In this document: positions 5,864 through 7,509 of the stretch, one piece after another | Position numbering within the stretch: position 1 is the first letter of the stretch | Layout: every line of letters starts with the position of its first letter | Notes under the pieces: model-generated | The model's input: the letters and a program-made list of their open reading frames with translations, nothing else | Databases searched by the model: none | What the model was told of the DNA's origin: nothing | Origin: Kiritimatiellales bacterium | GTDB lineage: Bacteria > Verrucomicrobiota > Kiritimatiellia > Kiritimatiellales > Pontiellaceae | Direction of reading: 5' to 3' | DNA length: 7,509 bases | NCBI GenBank assembly: GCA_021734595.1 | Contig: JAIPIO010000196.1 | Location: 1-7,509 of the forward strand | Position numbers and translations under genes: made by a program

Positions 5864-7300
5864 ATGAAAATTGTATTGTTTGGTGGCGGTTCACACCGTT
5901 ATTTGAGTATTGCCCGTTCAATTATGGCCGTGCCGGGACTGATGGAAAACGGCGAGATCAATCTCTACGACCTGGCCGTGGACCGGGCGGCGGCGGTTGG
6001 CCGCCTGGTCCTGAAGTCGCCCGAATTCAAGAGCACAAACTGCCAAATCACCTGGGGAACCACTCTAGACGAAGCGCTCGAGGACGCCGACATCGTCTTT
6101 GTCGTGCTCATGGCTGGCAGCCATAAGAATTTCGAGCAGCTCAAGGATGCGTGCGCCTGCCATCGCTTCATGGGGTCCGATCAACTCTCGCCCAGTGGTG
6201 CCATACTCGCCCTCAAAGGCGGACCGATCCTCATGAAACTCGCCCGACGCATGGAAAAAATCTGCCCGGACGCGCTCCTGGCCGATTTTGCCAACCCGGT
6301 CGCCGTACTAAGTGCCGCCATCAACAATCACACCAAAATCAGTTGCCTCGGTGTCTGCGCCGGCTACACAAACCATCAGTGGGATTTGCCCCGTATGCTG
6401 TTCGGCAAAGATGAACAATGGACTGATTTCGACATCCGCTGCGCCGGGGTTAATCACATGAGCTTCATCCTGCCCGGATCAACTTGGCGCGGTCAGGATT
6501 TATATGATATCGCCGCCGAACGCGTGACCGAAAACTGGGCTATGCCCGTCCTTTCCAGGCGCTGGAATGAATTCAGTGTGAAAAACATTACCAACAGTGT
6601 CACCACACTGGTCAAGCTCTATCGCAAGTATGGGTATCTGGTCTTTTCGACAGAAGGCGATGGCCTGGCTCATCTTGACATCGAAGCCAACTATCTGGCC
6701 GGTCTCGAAGACGCGAAACCGCGCACCGAGACCGAACTGGAGGCCAGCGACCAAAACTTCCGCGCCGACCGCGCCGAGGCCGATTGCCGTTTTCAATCCT
6801 GGCTTGAGGCTGACCTCGACAAAGACACCTGGAATACGGAACGACCGGATGCACTCTACCTGCTGCGCGCTGACCAGGATATCATGGTCAAGATCGCCAG
6901 GGCCATCGGCGGCAAGGAGGAACTGTGCATCGCCACCAGCTTCCCGAATCGAAACGCAGTCATCGGCTTCAAAGACCGCACCGTGCTCGAATACTCGCAA
7001 ATCCTCGGCCGCGACGGCATCCGGCCGGCCGGTACATTCGAACTTCCGGATGTTTTTCACGGACTGGTCAGCAGCCTCGCCACCCACCAGACCCTTCTCG
7101 GTGATGCCATTGCCACCCAGGACCCGCGCGTCCTTTTCGAAGCGCTCTACGCCTACCCGGTCAAACAGGACACAGCCGAAAGCAAAGCTCTCTGGCAAGA
7201 CCTACTCGAAATCGCCGCACCGGAAATCCCCGAACCTTTCCAACACACCCGGAAAATGTTTCGGGAAAGTATCCAATGTGGGACTCAAAAACCTGATTGA
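5864..7300 (+). CDS. GH4-family NAD-dependent glycosidase-like protein (divergent)
   Basis: The 478-residue protein matches GH4, whose members use NAD+ and a divalent metal to cleave alpha- or beta-glycosides by an oxidation-elimination route. The Rossmann nucleotide loop is at residues 7-10 (GGGS, from MKIVLFGGGSHRYL). CPDALLADFANPV holds the family NP motif at N144. The two metal ligands are present as C165 (GVC) and H198 (GVNHMSF). The N-C spacing of 21 equals that remembered for Thermotoga AglA (N153, C174), and the C-H spacing is 33 against 29. Two family signatures are altered: GLCHS/G is GVCAG here, and the TDRH..EY segment is STEGDGLAHLDIEANY near residue 262. The protein has no signal peptide, so it is cytoplasmic. 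A gap of 14 bases from the GH95 gene implies one transcript. Substrate is unclear: alpha-galactosidase, alpha-glucosidase and alpha-galacturonidase are all known in GH4. The divergence might mark a separate subfamily. Confidence 0.82.
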   Translation: MKIVLFGGGSHRYLSIARSIMAVPGLMENGEINLYDLAVDRAAAVGRLVLKSPEFKSTNCQITWGTTLDEALEDADIVFVVLMAGSHKNFEQLKDACACHRFMGSDQLSPSGAILALKGGPILMKLARRMEKICPDALLADFANPVAVLSAAINNHTKISCLGVCAGYTNHQWDLPRMLFGKDEQWTDFDIRCAGVNHMSFILPGSTWRGQDLYDIAAERVTENWAMPVLSRRWNEFSVKNITNSVTTLVKLYRKYGYLVFSTEGDGLAHLDIEANYLAGLEDAKPRTETELEASDQNFRADRAEADCRFQSWLEADLDKDTWNTERPDALYLLRADQDIMVKIARAIGGKEELCIATSFPNRNAVIGFKDRTVLEYSQILGRDGIRPAGTFELPDVFHGLVSSLATHQTLLGDAIATQDPRVLFEALYAYPVKQDTAESKALWQDLLEIAAPEIPEPFQHTRKMFRESIQCGTQKPD

Positions 7301-7376
7301 GGTAGTAGAGCCAAAAAGGAAATCCATCGTCGACCATACTCGTCAACCAAAATCCCCATCTCAGGAACAGTTTTTT

Positions 7377-7509
7377 ATGCCATCCGCTGTCACATTCGAC
7401 ACCAATTGCTACCGGATCAACGGCCGGCCGACCTGGTTGCTGTCTGGCGAAATGCATTATTTCAAGCTGACCCGCGGCGACTGGCGCAGCCGTCTGGTGC
7501 AGCTCAAAT
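7377..7509 (+). CDS. GH35 beta-galactosidase, N-terminal 44 codons (runs off the window)
   Basis: The translated start carries the GH35 opening: YRINGRPTWLLSGEMHYFKL, then W..RLVQLK. In GH35 this strand and loop (LLSGE.HYFR.P...W..RL..LKA.GLN) form the first beta-strand and start of the TIM barrel. GH35 enzymes remove terminal beta-galactose with retention. The catalytic glutamates lie beyond the window edge, so activity cannot be judged. There is no signal peptide before the domain, which suggests a cytoplasmic enzyme like its neighbours. ATG 7377 is chosen because AGGA at 7363-7366 is ten bases upstream. The 76-base gap after the GH4 gene holds no convincing hairpin, so the gene probably belongs to the same operon. 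Confidence 0.88.
   Translation, partial: MPSAVTFDTNCYRINGRPTWLLSGEMHYFKLTRGDWRSRLVQLK

Noticed and set aside
6500..7198. Antisense open frame (232 codons) opposite the GH4 gene
   Set aside because: The sense protein is a recognisable GH4 family member. The antisense frame has no ribosome binding site or recognisable domain.
7371..7376. T6 run before the GH35 start, considered as a terminator
   Set aside because: No GC-rich stem precedes it, and it sits between the ribosome binding site and the ATG.

Overview
The window looks like part of a carbohydrate-uptake and degradation operon, with every supportable gene on the + strand. In order it carries the 3' part of a solute-binding-protein/permease fusion (1-1431), a MalG-type permease with a very large periplasmic insertion (1532-3715), a GH95-family alpha-L-fucosidase-like protein (3759-5849), a GH4-family NAD-dependent glycosidase-like protein (5864-7300) and the first 44 codons of a GH35 beta-galactosidase (7377 to the window edge). 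Gaps are 100, 43, 14 and 76 bases. I see no convincing terminator, RNA gene, CRISPR array, insertion sequence or tRNA.

The architecture suggests a Gram-negative member of the PVC group, such as Lentisphaerota, Kiritimatiellota or another Verrucomicrobiota lineage. The reasons are the enlarged CUT1 sugar permeases, the cluster of unsecreted GH95, GH4 and GH35 enzymes and the seven-base tandem repeats between genes. This is inferred from style, not from a marker gene.

The genes fit one scheme: an ABC importer brings an oligosaccharide intact into the cytoplasm, where enzymes without signal peptides trim fucose and galactose-type residues. The likely substrate is a fucosylated, galactose-containing glycan. 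The ATPase is not in the window, and the inner-membrane receptor appears to be covalently tethered to the first permease.

Three things deserve attention. First, the GH95 protein appears to lack about 100 residues by a clean in-frame deletion between two copies of the family sequence 'PLFD', which removes the catalytic asparagine segment. Second, the second permease has about 470 extra periplasmic residues containing three and a half copies of a 70-82 residue repeat. Third, the two genes without a Shine-Dalgarno sequence start inside or next to seven-base tandem repeats, while the two genes with a Shine-Dalgarno sequence have no such repeats.
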